Below, one piece after another: positions 1 to 5,836 of a DNA stretch of 6,434 bases. The first letter of the stretch is position 1. Every line of letters begins with the position of its first letter. The DNA is from an uncultured Eubacteriales bacterium (GTDB lineage: Bacteria; Bacillota; Clostridia; Christensenellales; UBA1242). A program made the translations under genes and the position numbers. Location of the stretch: contig CADBOH010000111.1 of NCBI GenBank assembly GCA_902796285.1, positions 1 through 6,434 on the forward strand, given 5' to 3'. Under the pieces are notes generated by a model, which worked only from the letters and a program-made list of their open reading frames with translations, did no database searches and was not told the origin of the DNA.

Positions 1-499
1 GACCATAAAAACCTGCGACACAATAGATAACAATATTGCCAACCATTGGTCCAGTCAAAAATATTTCAAGCAATATACCTGCAATAATCAATGGCAAAAA
101 AGCAGATGAGGCAAACTGAGAAAGTTTTATTGCAAAATGCCTTAGTTTTAATGGAAAATAGTTATTTGCATCCTGCATAGCGTGACCAAATTCATGTGCC
201 ACAACCGCTTGCCCAGCAATTGAATTTTGATCATAGTTTTTTGCAGAAATACTAAGCATCTTTGTTCGCGAATCATAGTTATCAGTAAGCGTTCCGTTAA
301 TCTTTCTTGCACGCACCTTTATACCTGTTTCACCGCAAAGTTTATCCACGAGTTCGGCTCCCGTTAATTCAACATCCGTTTTGATTTTGCTATATTTATC
401 ATAAGCATAAGAAATTTTTACTTGCGCAACTATTGCAATAATTATACAAATCAAAATTGCAACACCAGAAGCAATATATCCCCAATAAGCAGCCTGCAT
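1..499 (-). CDS. YugP-family membrane zinc metallopeptidase, copy 1 (3' end outside window)
   Basis: This is a putative neutral zinc metallopeptidase of the YugP family (Pfam Zn_peptidase_2), anchored in the cytoplasmic membrane; the physiological substrate is not known to me. The ATG at 499 opens a reading frame of 166 codons that runs off the left edge without a stop, so the C-terminus is missing. Residues 6-27 form an N-terminal membrane segment, the HEFGH zinc-binding motif (HExxH) lies at residues 102-106 followed by AMQD, and another hydrophobic stretch begins at about residue 132. The start is well supported by AGGAGG five bases upstream. The gene sits 9 bp after the stop of a paralogous gene (509-1225) and is probably translated from the same mRNA. 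The family-typical E-x-D-A-S motif, expected further on, is beyond the window. Family assignment is confident; function is inferred from the family only. Confidence 0.88.
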   Translation of the reverse strand, partial: MQAAYWGYIASGVAILICIIIAIVAQVKISYAYDKYSKIKTDVELTGAELVDKLCGETGIKVRARKINGTLTDNYDSRTKMLSISAKNYDQNSIAGQAVVAHEFGHAMQDANNYFPLKLRHFAIKLSQFASSAFLPLIIAGILLEIFLTGPMVGNIVIYCVAGFYG

Positions 500-504
500 A
501 ATAT

Positions 505-511
505 CCTCCTA
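505..511 (-). promoter_or_regulatory. Shine-Dalgarno overlapping upstream stop codon
   Basis: On the minus strand the TAG stop of the upstream metallopeptidase gene (511-509) supplies the first two bases of a perfect AGGAGG (510-505), five bases before the ATG at 499. A ribosome finishing the first gene is thus placed directly on the start signal of the second, which favours translational coupling. The overlap is read directly; the coupling is inferred. Confidence 0.85.
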
Positions 512-1225
512 ATTAAATAATTTTGTTTTTCTTGATAGGCCAGTCCAGCCCAGAATAACCCTTAAAAAATCTCCCCAATATGTGAGCTTTGCATCATTTA
601 AAAATCTTTTGCATTGTTTTACTTGCCCCTCATCACGAAGCACCTCTTTTAAAAAACCTAAACCCTTTTTAGATGCGTCTTTTTCAATCGAAATTGTAAT
701 AAGTTTAATAAACAAGCTTGACATAAAAATCAAAACAGCAAAAGCAAGCAAGGCAATACCTGGAATTAGTAGATTTTGACCAATTATTGAAAGCACCCCG
801 CCCGCTATTATACTTGGCAAGAAAAGGTAACCAAGCAATCTAACAGTTTTTCTGAGGCGTGATAACATTTTTAGTTTATTGCCCTCTTTGTCTTGTAGCG
901 CATGCCCAAGTTCATGCGATACTATGGTGTAAGAAGCAAGCGACTGGGTTGAAAGTGTGTTGCCTGACAAAAACAACTTGCCTTTACTATATGCGTCTCC
1001 CGCTAGATTTGAAATTTGAACAATTGCTATTTTATTATCAAAATATTTGTGATTTAAATACTCAAAGTATTCAAGCAAAGTTAATTCACAATAAGCCTCA
1101 ATCTTGTCAAACTCTTTGTATTTTTCTAAGAATCTATCACCAGAAAAATTTGCAACCGCTAGCAAAAATGCAAGCAAGATTGCAGCAGCAATAACTCCAA
1201 TAATTATAATCCATGTAGTACTCAT
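509..1225 (-). CDS. YugP-family membrane zinc metallopeptidase, copy 2
   Basis: Complete 238-residue member of the same membrane zinc metallopeptidase family as its neighbour at 1-499. It has an N-terminal membrane segment (residues 4-27), the zinc-binding HELGH at 104-108 followed by ALQD, two further hydrophobic segments (about 129-149 and 153-178), and an EKDAS motif at 181-185 where YugP proteins carry a conserved E-x-D-A-S that includes a likely metal-binding acidic residue. Length is normal for the family. The two paralogs clearly differ in sequence, so this is an old duplication or two separate genes rather than a recent copy. The start is less certain than the frame: the only purine-rich tract upstream is AAAAAGG, 14 bases before the ATG, but no other ATG precedes the first membrane segment. 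The gene follows the terminator at 1263-1292, so it probably has its own promoter. Its cellular role is unknown. Confidence 0.88.
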   Translation of the reverse strand: MSTTWIIIIGVIAAAILLAFLLAVANFSGDRFLEKYKEFDKIEAYCELTLLEYFEYLNHKYFDNKIAIVQISNLAGDAYSKGKLFLSGNTLSTQSLASYTIVSHELGHALQDKEGNKLKMLSRLRKTVRLLGYLFLPSIIAGGVLSIIGQNLLIPGIALLAFAVLIFMSSLFIKLITISIEKDASKKGLGFLKEVLRDEGQVKQCKRFLNDAKLTYWGDFLRVILGWTGLSRKTKLFN

Positions 1226-1262
1226 ATAATTATATTAAACCTTTTTACAAAAAATAGCAAAC
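1226..1262 (-). promoter_or_regulatory. Possible promoter/leader of the metallopeptidase pair
   Basis: The only space between the upstream terminator and the ATG at 1225 is this very AT-rich 37 bp. It contains a perfect TATAAT on the minus strand (1234-1229), but this lies only 3 bases from the ATG, too close for a normal -10 serving that start. No convincing -35 is visible. A promoter is expected here because of the terminator upstream, but I cannot fix its boxes. Confidence 0.25.
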
Positions 1263-1292
1263 AAATTAGTGCTTTTTCAAAAGCACTAATTT
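1263..1292. terminator. Perfect 14-bp inverted repeat, probable bidirectional terminator
   Basis: AAATTAGTGCTTTT (1263-1276) and its exact reverse complement (1279-1292) are separated by two bases, with T-rich sequence on both flanks. As RNA the A/T ends of the arms would form a looped hairpin with a GTGC core. It lies 45 bp after the stop of the PBP fragment read on the minus strand, so it is the natural terminator of that gene and of anything reading through from the recombinase operon. Confidence 0.75.
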
Positions 1293-1337
1293 TTCAACAT
1301 AAAATTCAAAAATACAATTGATATGAAATTTTGTTTT

Positions 1338-1757
1338 TTAAGTAATGAGCACAATTTGAGTCCCCTTCGCAATTTCACTGCTTACAGGTGGAAGTTGCTG
1401 CAAAACAATTTCTCCTTCGCCATCAAGTTCAAAGTCCAGCTCAAGTTCTTTCAATTTAACTGCTGCTTCTGTCAAACTTAAACCAACAAGATCGGGCATA
1501 ATTACATATTCAACTTTTGCATTAGGATCTTGCTTCTCCTCACCCAAGTATTCAAAAAGTCTTGAAAAAATAAGTTTACCATATGGGGCTGCGACAATAC
1601 TACCATAATACGCACCAGCGCTAGGCTCATCAACCATCACAAACAAAAGATATCTCGGTTTATCCGCTGGGTATGTGCCAACAAAACTAGAAATATATTT
1701 GCCTTGATCAATCCCACCCCCTTCTTTATACTTTTGTGCTGTTCCTGTTTTAACTTG
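1338..1757 (-). pseudogene. 3' fragment of SpoVD/FtsI-type penicillin-binding protein with PASTA domain, interrupted at KTGT
   Basis: Only the last 140 codons of a peptidoglycan transpeptidase gene remain. Read on the minus strand, the fragment begins QVKTGTAQKY: KTGT (1751-1740) is the third catalytic motif of penicillin-binding transpeptidases, normally preceded by residues such as VAG or VGG. It continues with SFVGTYPADKPRY, FVMVDEP and VAAPYGKLIF, all typical of the end of the SpoVD/FtsI transpeptidase domain. A PASTA domain follows (from YVIMPDLVGLS to the C-terminal GTQIVLIT) and then a normal stop. An in-frame TAA (1760-1758) lies two codons before KTGT, and the sequence beyond belongs to the recombinase module. 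The SxxK and SxN motifs and the N-terminal membrane anchor are absent. The remaining reading frame is undamaged, so the break is recent or reversible. A TTG at 1646 could be taken as the start of a small protein, but it is internal to the PBP homology. Whether the parent was the division PBP or the sporulation-specific SpoVD cannot be told. Confidence 0.87.
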
Positions 1758-1774
1758 TTATTGCGGGGTAAAAA
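1741..1774 (-). other. Probable attachment-site junction between PBP target gene and recombinase element
   Basis: PBP coding identity holds up to the KTGT codons (1751-1740) and fails just before them: the family's expected glycine codon is replaced by GTT, then CAA and TAA. The stop of the second recombinase is at 1777-1775, leaving 17 bp between them. Recombinase genes of integrative elements often end next to an att site, and large serine recombinases leave only a short shared core, so the crossover is expected at about 1746-1760. The exact core cannot be fixed without the partner junction. Confidence 0.55.
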
Positions 1775-3190
1775 TTAAAATTTATATTTTATATTGACTT
1801 CAAACATGTTGTTTTTTTTGTAGATAATATCTATCCTTTTAATGAAAATTTCAATCATTTTATAAAAAAAAGACGTGTTTTTTATGTTTTTTTTGATAAA
1901 TTTAGACTTTATTATAAAAAATTTACACTTTTTTTCTATACTATTATCTTTGGCGGATACGTCATCTTTAAGGTTATCATTAAGAGTTTTGATAATTTTA
2001 TCGTATTCATTTTTATCAATTTCATGGTTAATAAATCTTTCGCTGATTAAAAAAAATTCATTATTAAACTTATCAACATCAACACGATTTTTATTGCTCG
2101 ATGCAACGCAAGGTAAGAGTGAATTTTTGTGCTCAATTGCACTTAATAAGTCTTTCATTAAAACACTTTCTATGGCCTTACGCTTGATTCTATAAATTCT
2201 TTTTTTGCTTATAGTATCGCGCACAAAATACGAGTCATCCGCTATTGAATAATACATTCTTTTTGATAAAATAGCGTCAAATAATTTATGTGATATATCT
2301 TGACATGACTTTATTTTACGCCTGTTAGATAAGTTTTTGTTTGCCTTTTCAAAAACTTCTTTGCTTACTATTGCCGGGTGTGTATTTTTTAAAAAAACAG
2401 CCTTGCTAATCTTACTTTTACCCAAATTAACCGAGTGGCCGCAATACTCAATATCCGTTACTATTTCCCACACTTTTGATTCATCCCAACATCGTGCAGA
2501 GTTTTTGTGTAATGGTTTAAGTTTTAGCACATTGACCGCATACTGTGAGCGCGTGAGAACCTTTTCATCATTTAATAACTTGGCGACGGCTTTTGTTGTT
2601 AAATCTTTATTTGCAATTAAGTCAAAAATTTTTTTTACAATGTTTGCGCTCTGCTCGTCAACAACCTCCTGTCCCCTCTCGTTAAATTTATATCCATATT
2701 TTGGATAAAATGACATGTGTTTTTTTTTAGCCATGTATTCCCTAGATTTTTTGCATTTTAATTTTAATTCTTTAAGGTAGTATTCATTTAAAAAATTTTT
2801 TATTGCAACTGAAAAATCATCATAAGAGTTTTGGCTATCATAATTATCATTAACTGATATAAGTCTAACATTGTTTGATGGAAAAAAATCGTCGATTAGC
2901 CAGCCAACCTCGCGCAAATTCCTCCCTAATCTCGAAACATCTTTTACTAATAATGTTTTTATCTTTTTTTCGTTAATATAATTTATAAGTTTACTAAAAC
3001 CCGGCCTATTTAAACTTGCCCCGCTATAACCATCATCAACAAAGATTTCTTCAACTATCATTTTTTTATCCTTGGCATAGTTTGTTAAACTTTCAATTTG
3101 ATTTTGCACACTTCTGGATTTTGAATCGCCATCAAATTTCCCCTCGTCCTCACGTGAAAGCCTAACATAAATTGCCACATGGTCATTCAT
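1775..3190 (-). CDS. Large serine recombinase B, zinc ribbon lost
   Basis: Site-specific DNA recombinase (integrase/excisionase type) of the large serine family, 471 residues. The N-terminal resolvase-type catalytic domain (about 1-145) has the nucleophile Ser12 in YVRLSRED, then DDGYSG, NRPGF (61-65) and KDVSRLGRN (83-91), whose arginines are characteristic of the active site. A Recombinase (DNA-binding) domain follows at about 160-290. Where its upstream neighbour has a cysteine zinc ribbon, this protein has LFDAILSKRMYYSI (303-316) and downstream residues with no CxxC pair, so the metal-binding ribbon is degenerate. The C-terminus (from about 370) is lysine/asparagine-rich and partly helical. 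The ATG at 3190 is two bases after the stop of recombinase A and is served by GGAG (3202-3199) inside A's last codons, so the pair is co-translated. All catalytic residues I can recognise are present, so it is probably active or a partner subunit of A. Confidence 0.9.
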   Translation of the reverse strand: MNDHVAIYVRLSREDEGKFDGDSKSRSVQNQIESLTNYAKDKKMIVEEIFVDDGYSGASLNRPGFSKLINYINEKKIKTLLVKDVSRLGRNLREVGWLIDDFFPSNNVRLISVNDNYDSQNSYDDFSVAIKNFLNEYYLKELKLKCKKSREYMAKKKHMSFYPKYGYKFNERGQEVVDEQSANIVKKIFDLIANKDLTTKAVAKLLNDEKVLTRSQYAVNVLKLKPLHKNSARCWDESKVWEIVTDIEYCGHSVNLGKSKISKAVFLKNTHPAIVSKEVFEKANKNLSNRRKIKSCQDISHKLFDAILSKRMYYSIADDSYFVRDTISKKRIYRIKRKAIESVLMKDLLSAIEHKNSLLPCVASSNKNRVDVDKFNNEFFLISERFINHEIDKNEYDKIIKTLNDNLKDDVSAKDNSIEKKCKFFIIKSKFIKKNIKNTSFFYKMIEIFIKRIDIIYKKNNMFEVNIKYKF

Positions 3191-3192
3191 AT

Positions 3193-4776
3193 TTAAAACT
3201 CCATTGCCCTAATCTCGCTTCTCGGGTAAATTATATTTATCTCATAGTTAAAGTTTTTACATGAACCATTTATTGAGCTTGATGATACAAAAATTTTTTT
3301 AATTATTTTGTTTAATGAAGAAAAGTTTAATTTAAAATCCACAGCGCGCTCAAAATTTAATGTCTTTTGCTTTTGTAATCCGGCACATTGTGCAGATTGC
3401 AAATTGCTTATTCTAGATAAATTTATTTCTTTCTCATTTAAGTATTTATCAAAAATGTAATCATAAGTTGATAGAGGAATTTTGTTATTACACTTATCTT
3501 CAAAAAGTGTTTTTAAATATTGATCAATCATATCATTTTTGTCTTGTATTTTTTTTATTTCATTTTCATAATCAAATAAAAAATTATTCTTTTTACTTAA
3601 AAAATCAATGAAAAATGTCGAAATTTCATTAAAATTTGCCACAATTTTATCTTTTAGAAGCAAAAATTCATTTTCGATTATACCTCTTAATCTATCCTTT
3701 GTTATCGAATTTGTAGTCGAGCAATTTGGATTTGAGCAGTAATATCTACAACAAAATTTGTCTTTTTTATGTTTATCAACTCTCTTCTCAAACCTCATAA
3801 CTTTGCCACAATTTGCACAACAAACTATGCCTTTGAAAAGATTTTCTGTTGTTGGTACCCTCCCAGCCCTACTGTTAATTCTAATTTTATTTGCGCTCTC
3901 CCATATTTCTTTTTCAACAATCGGTTTATATCGCTCTGTAAAAACAAAACAATCTTTATTTTTGTATCTTTTTTTGTTTTTAAAATCCTTAGATTTTGTT
4001 TTTGATGTGATATAATCACCTAAGTATTCACGTTTTGAAATAATATCTCTTACGCTATAACCTGTCCAATGGCACCATTGCGATTGATGCATTTTTAAAA
4101 TTTTTTGTTTATTGTAGTTGTATTTGATTGCATTATAATAACTGGGCGTTTTTACTTCATTTTCTGTTAAATAACTAGCAACCTTTGTTGATGAGCCAAA
4201 CTCAATATATTTTTTAAAAATCAATTTTACTATTGGTGATGTTTCTTCGTCTGGCACTCTTTCGTATTTTTCATTATATTTGTATCCAAATATTGGGAAA
4301 ACAGTATTCTTCGCCTCACCTTTTTTTGCCTTATTATCAAGTGTGAATCGAATTTTTTTTGATATATCTTTTGCATACCATTCATTGATTATATTTTTAA
4401 AAGGAACAAACTCATTGCCGCATTCATCAAGTGAATCAAAATTGTCGTTAATCGCTATAAAACGAATATTGTGGTCAGGGAAATACTCTTCCGTATAATA
4501 TCCTGTTTGAACATAATTTCTTCCAAGTCTTGATAAATCTTTGACTAAAACAATATCTAAATATCCATGCTCAATATCATAAAGCATCTGTCTAAATCCG
4601 GGCCTGTCAAAATTTGTGCCCGAATATCCATCATCAACATAGATTTTATGCAGTTTCCATCCTTTTCCAACAACATAATCTTCAAGCGATTTTTTTTGCA
4701 TGGCTATTGATTGGCTTTCGTCTAATCCATCTTCTCTTGAAAGTCTGCAATATATTGCAACTCTCTTTCCATGCAT
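3193..4776 (-). CDS. Large serine recombinase A with zinc ribbon
   Basis: Site-specific recombinase of the large serine (TndX/TnpX/phage-integrase-like) family, 527 residues from the preferred start. The catalytic domain (about 1-150) has Ser13 in YCRLSRED, DDGYSG, DRPGF (57-61) and KDLSRLGRN (79-87). The Recombinase domain spans about 160-300. A zinc ribbon begins at LFKGIVCCANCGK, with likely ligands Cys320/Cys323 and Cys347/Cys352. A probable coiled coil lies at about 400-460, as in other large serine integrases where it governs synapsis of the attachment sites. A longer ATG at 4791 exists, but the ATG at 4776 has GGGGAG at 4789-4784, seven bases upstream, while the 4791 start has no ribosome binding site and would overlap the preceding small gene by 14 bp. 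It is second in an operon after that small gene and directly precedes recombinase B. Role: integration, excision or inversion of the element; which of these is inference. Confidence 0.93.
   Translation of the reverse strand: MHGKRVAIYCRLSREDGLDESQSIAMQKKSLEDYVVGKGWKLHKIYVDDGYSGTNFDRPGFRQMLYDIEHGYLDIVLVKDLSRLGRNYVQTGYYTEEYFPDHNIRFIAINDNFDSLDECGNEFVPFKNIINEWYAKDISKKIRFTLDNKAKKGEAKNTVFPIFGYKYNEKYERVPDEETSPIVKLIFKKYIEFGSSTKVASYLTENEVKTPSYYNAIKYNYNKQKILKMHQSQWCHWTGYSVRDIISKREYLGDYITSKTKSKDFKNKKRYKNKDCFVFTERYKPIVEKEIWESANKIRINSRAGRVPTTENLFKGIVCCANCGKVMRFEKRVDKHKKDKFCCRYYCSNPNCSTTNSITKDRLRGIIENEFLLLKDKIVANFNEISTFFIDFLSKKNNFLFDYENEIKKIQDKNDMIDQYLKTLFEDKCNNKIPLSTYDYIFDKYLNEKEINLSRISNLQSAQCAGLQKQKTLNFERAVDFKLNFSSLNKIIKKIFVSSSSINGSCKNFNYEINIIYPRSEIRAMEF
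3199..3202 (-). promoter_or_regulatory. Shine-Dalgarno for recombinase B inside recombinase A
   Basis: GGAG read on the minus strand within the final Met-Glu codons of recombinase A, eight bases before the ATG at 3190. It makes translation of B dependent on, or at least adjacent to, termination of A. Confidence 0.7.
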
Positions 4777-4777
4777 C

Positions 4778-4906
4778 TTAATTCTCCCCATCTATTATCG
4801 AAAAAAGTTGTTCAAGAAGCCCACACCCCTCTTCTGCAAAAGTTCTCTTCACCATATAAATGCATCCGTCCTTTTTGTACACCTTGTTTTCAGTAGACTC
4901 TTTCAT
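4778..4906 (-). CDS. TnpW-like 42-residue protein upstream of recombinases
   Basis: A 42-codon reading frame from ATG 4906 to TAA 4780-4778, preceded by AAAGGA (4921-4916) nine bases upstream. Its product resembles the small transposon-encoded TnpW-type proteins found beside large serine recombinases in clostridial elements: a charged start, a short strand with the pattern K-x-G-x-x-Y-x-V (KDGCIYMVKRTF, residues 12-23), then a helical end rich in Leu/Ile (GLLEQLFSIIDGEN). The similarity is a pattern match from memory, not an alignment, and the usual RKIGSTTY-like wording is only partly kept. Its stop codon is one base before the ATG of recombinase A, and the Shine-Dalgarno for A lies inside its last codons, which strongly supports it being a real translated gene. 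Function is unknown; a directionality or regulatory role is conceivable. Confidence 0.65.
   Translation of the reverse strand: MKESTENKVYKKDGCIYMVKRTFAEEGCGLLEQLFSIIDGEN
4784..4789 (-). promoter_or_regulatory. Shine-Dalgarno that fixes the start of recombinase A
   Basis: GGGGAG on the minus strand, seven bases before the ATG at 4776 and inside the last codons of the small upstream ORF. It decides in favour of the 4776 start: the alternative ATG at 4791 begins only two bases before it and overlaps it, so it cannot use it. Confidence 0.8.
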
Positions 4907-5040
4907 ACACTATTTTCCTTTGATATAATGTATAAATTAACACACTTATTTAGAACGATTTTAATTTATTTTAGGCATTAAAAAAGATGACAAATGTTGA
5001 AAAATGTTGTACACTATTATTGCATTAAAAGGAGATATTT
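4907..5040. promoter_or_regulatory. Divergent promoter region between recombinase operon and YwaF-like gene
   Basis: This 134-bp AT-rich space must hold both divergent promoters. For the plus-strand gene, ATGACA (4987-4992), 17 bases, then TACACT (5010-5015) is a plausible weak promoter; TTGAAA (4997-5002) is an alternative -35 box but has no good partner. GGAG at 5031-5034, six bases before ATG 5041, is a good ribosome binding site. A direct repeat AAATGTTG occurs at 4992-4999 and 5002-5009, exactly 10 bp apart, inside the proposed promoter. For the minus-strand operon, AT-rich TATACA/TTATAT-like -10 candidates lie at about 4922-4936 without a clear -35. No PBP coding sequence is present here. 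Confidence 0.4.
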
Positions 5041-5823
5041 ATGTTTACTGGAACTCACTTTGCTTGGCTTGCAATAACAATTGCAATGGTTGCCGTTTTA
5101 ACCTTTTGTTCGGTCAAATTTAAGTTTAAATTTAAGTCTGTAATGCTTGCAGCGATAATCGTATGTATAGTGTGCATCATAGAACGTATTGTCACTGGAA
5201 TTATACCTGCTGATATAAATGGTGATGTATCTTGGGGGTATGTTGTTAATCAAACTGAAATCCCGCTTCACTTATGTTCAATTATGGTTTTTGCATATAT
5301 TGCGCTCTACTTCTTGAAAGATGGAAAGGTAAAAGATACTATTAAAAGTTTTGTTGCTGTTATCGGCATCATGGGAGCAGTTGTAGCATGTCTCATCCCA
5401 ACGCAGGGCACCGGATTTGCCAACCCTAATACCTATGAATATTTTATTTATCATGCAGCGTTAATTTGGATTGGACTTTATCTACTAATAACAAAACAAG
5501 CCAGCATGAAGTTATCGGCTTATTTAAGAAATTTGCTTGTGGTTGGTTCTCTCGTTTTAATAATGTTGTTTGTTGACAGCGCACTTAGCGTATATCATGT
5601 AAATTACTTCTTTCTGGTTCGTCCACCTATGGAAAATTTGCCAATATTAAATTTAGACCATGGTTGGATTGTTTACTTTATAACTATTATTGGATTTGGC
5701 TTGCTTGCAATCACCTTGTTCCACTTGCCCGCAATAATTAAGGAGTTTATTGATAAAGATAAAGCAAAAAAACAAGCTCAATTGGAGCAAGTTGAAGATA
5801 TAGACAATCAAAAAAAGCACTAA
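5041..5823 (+). CDS. YwaF/TIGR02206-family (TMEM164-like) integral membrane protein
   Basis: A 260-residue polytopic membrane protein with about seven hydrophobic segments (roughly 8-24, 33-54, 76-92, 102-120, 134-151, 163-184, 207-230) and a charged cytoplasmic-type tail (234-260). Motifs match the TP0381/YwaF (TIGR02206) family related to eukaryotic TMEM164: IPLHLC (74-79), a YH at 137-138 in a membrane segment, and NYFFLVRPP (188-196). TMEM164 has been described as an acyltransferase with a catalytic Cys and His; by analogy Cys79 and His138 would be the active residues here, but this is inference. Start ATG 5041 has AAAAGGAG correctly spaced. The stop codon TAA (5821-5823) lies in the loop of the shared terminator. 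It is divergent from the recombinase operon and convergent with a probable phospholipid acyltransferase, so a lipid-related role for both would fit. Nothing suggests it is element cargo. Confidence 0.82.
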   Translation: MFTGTHFAWLAITIAMVAVLTFCSVKFKFKFKSVMLAAIIVCIVCIIERIVTGIIPADINGDVSWGYVVNQTEIPLHLCSIMVFAYIALYFLKDGKVKDTIKSFVAVIGIMGAVVACLIPTQGTGFANPNTYEYFIYHAALIWIGLYLLITKQASMKLSAYLRNLLVVGSLVLIMLFVDSALSVYHVNYFFLVRPPMENLPILNLDHGWIVYFITIIGFGLLAITLFHLPAIIKEFIDKDKAKKQAQLEQVEDIDNQKKH

Positions 5824-5836
5824 CATGTGCTTTTTT
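5811..5836. terminator. Bidirectional rho-independent terminator between convergent genes
   Basis: AAAAAAGCAC (5811-5820) and GTGCTTTTTT (5827-5836) form a perfect 10-bp stem around a 6-base loop, with A-run and T-run giving a U-tract in either direction. It overlaps the last codons and stop of the plus-strand gene and reaches the stop codon of the minus-strand gene (5838-5836), so both convergent genes end on it. It shares AAAAGCACTAA with the other terminator in this window (1279-1289). Confidence 0.85.

Larger units (their letters stand above)
1758..4980 (-). mobile_element. Large-serine-recombinase element or element end (right boundary unresolved)
   Basis: The segment carries a TnpW-like ORF and two tandem large serine recombinases in one operon and borders a target gene broken at a conserved motif. 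The recombinase genes look richer in A/T homopolymers than the flanking genes, consistent with acquisition. The left end is placed by loss of PBP coding homology. The right end is only a guess: the sequence between the small ORF and the plus-strand membrane-protein gene at 5041 contains no PBP N-terminal coding sequence, so the matching att site is either there after a rearrangement or beyond the window. Confidence 0.55.

Noticed and set aside
1226..1234. TATAAT as -10 of a leaderless metallopeptidase mRNA
   Set aside because: Only three bases separate it from the ATG, so transcription would begin inside the start codon or later; it is probably chance in AT-rich DNA.
1338..1646. A separate 102-residue protein starting at TTG 1646
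   Set aside because: The PBP homology extends upstream in the same frame to KTGT at 1751, so the TTG is an internal codon of a truncated larger gene.
3825..4019. Small minus-strand frame at 3825-4019
   Set aside because: It is an out-of-frame reading inside recombinase A around its zinc ribbon, with no independent support.
3193..4791. Start of recombinase A at ATG 4791
   Set aside because: It has no ribosome binding site, overlaps the small upstream ORF, and is outcompeted by ATG 4776 with GGGGAG seven bases upstream.
582..4981. Plus-strand reading frames at 582-779, 859-1194, 1875-2195, 2337-2708, 3758-4015, 4280-4498 and 4700-4981
   Set aside because: They lie opposite well-supported minus-strand genes, resemble no family I know and have no convincing ribosome binding sites; they are antisense shadows.
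4875..5014. Repeated TTGTACAC at 4875-4882 and 5007-5014
   Set aside because: One copy lies inside the coding sequence of the small ORF and there is no wider similarity, so it is treated as coincidence.
1758..5023. TTATTGC at 1758-1764 and 5017-5023 as direct-repeat element ends
   Set aside because: A 7-base match is easily found by chance in DNA this AT-rich, and the flanks do not align; the PBP 5' half is also absent next to the right copy.
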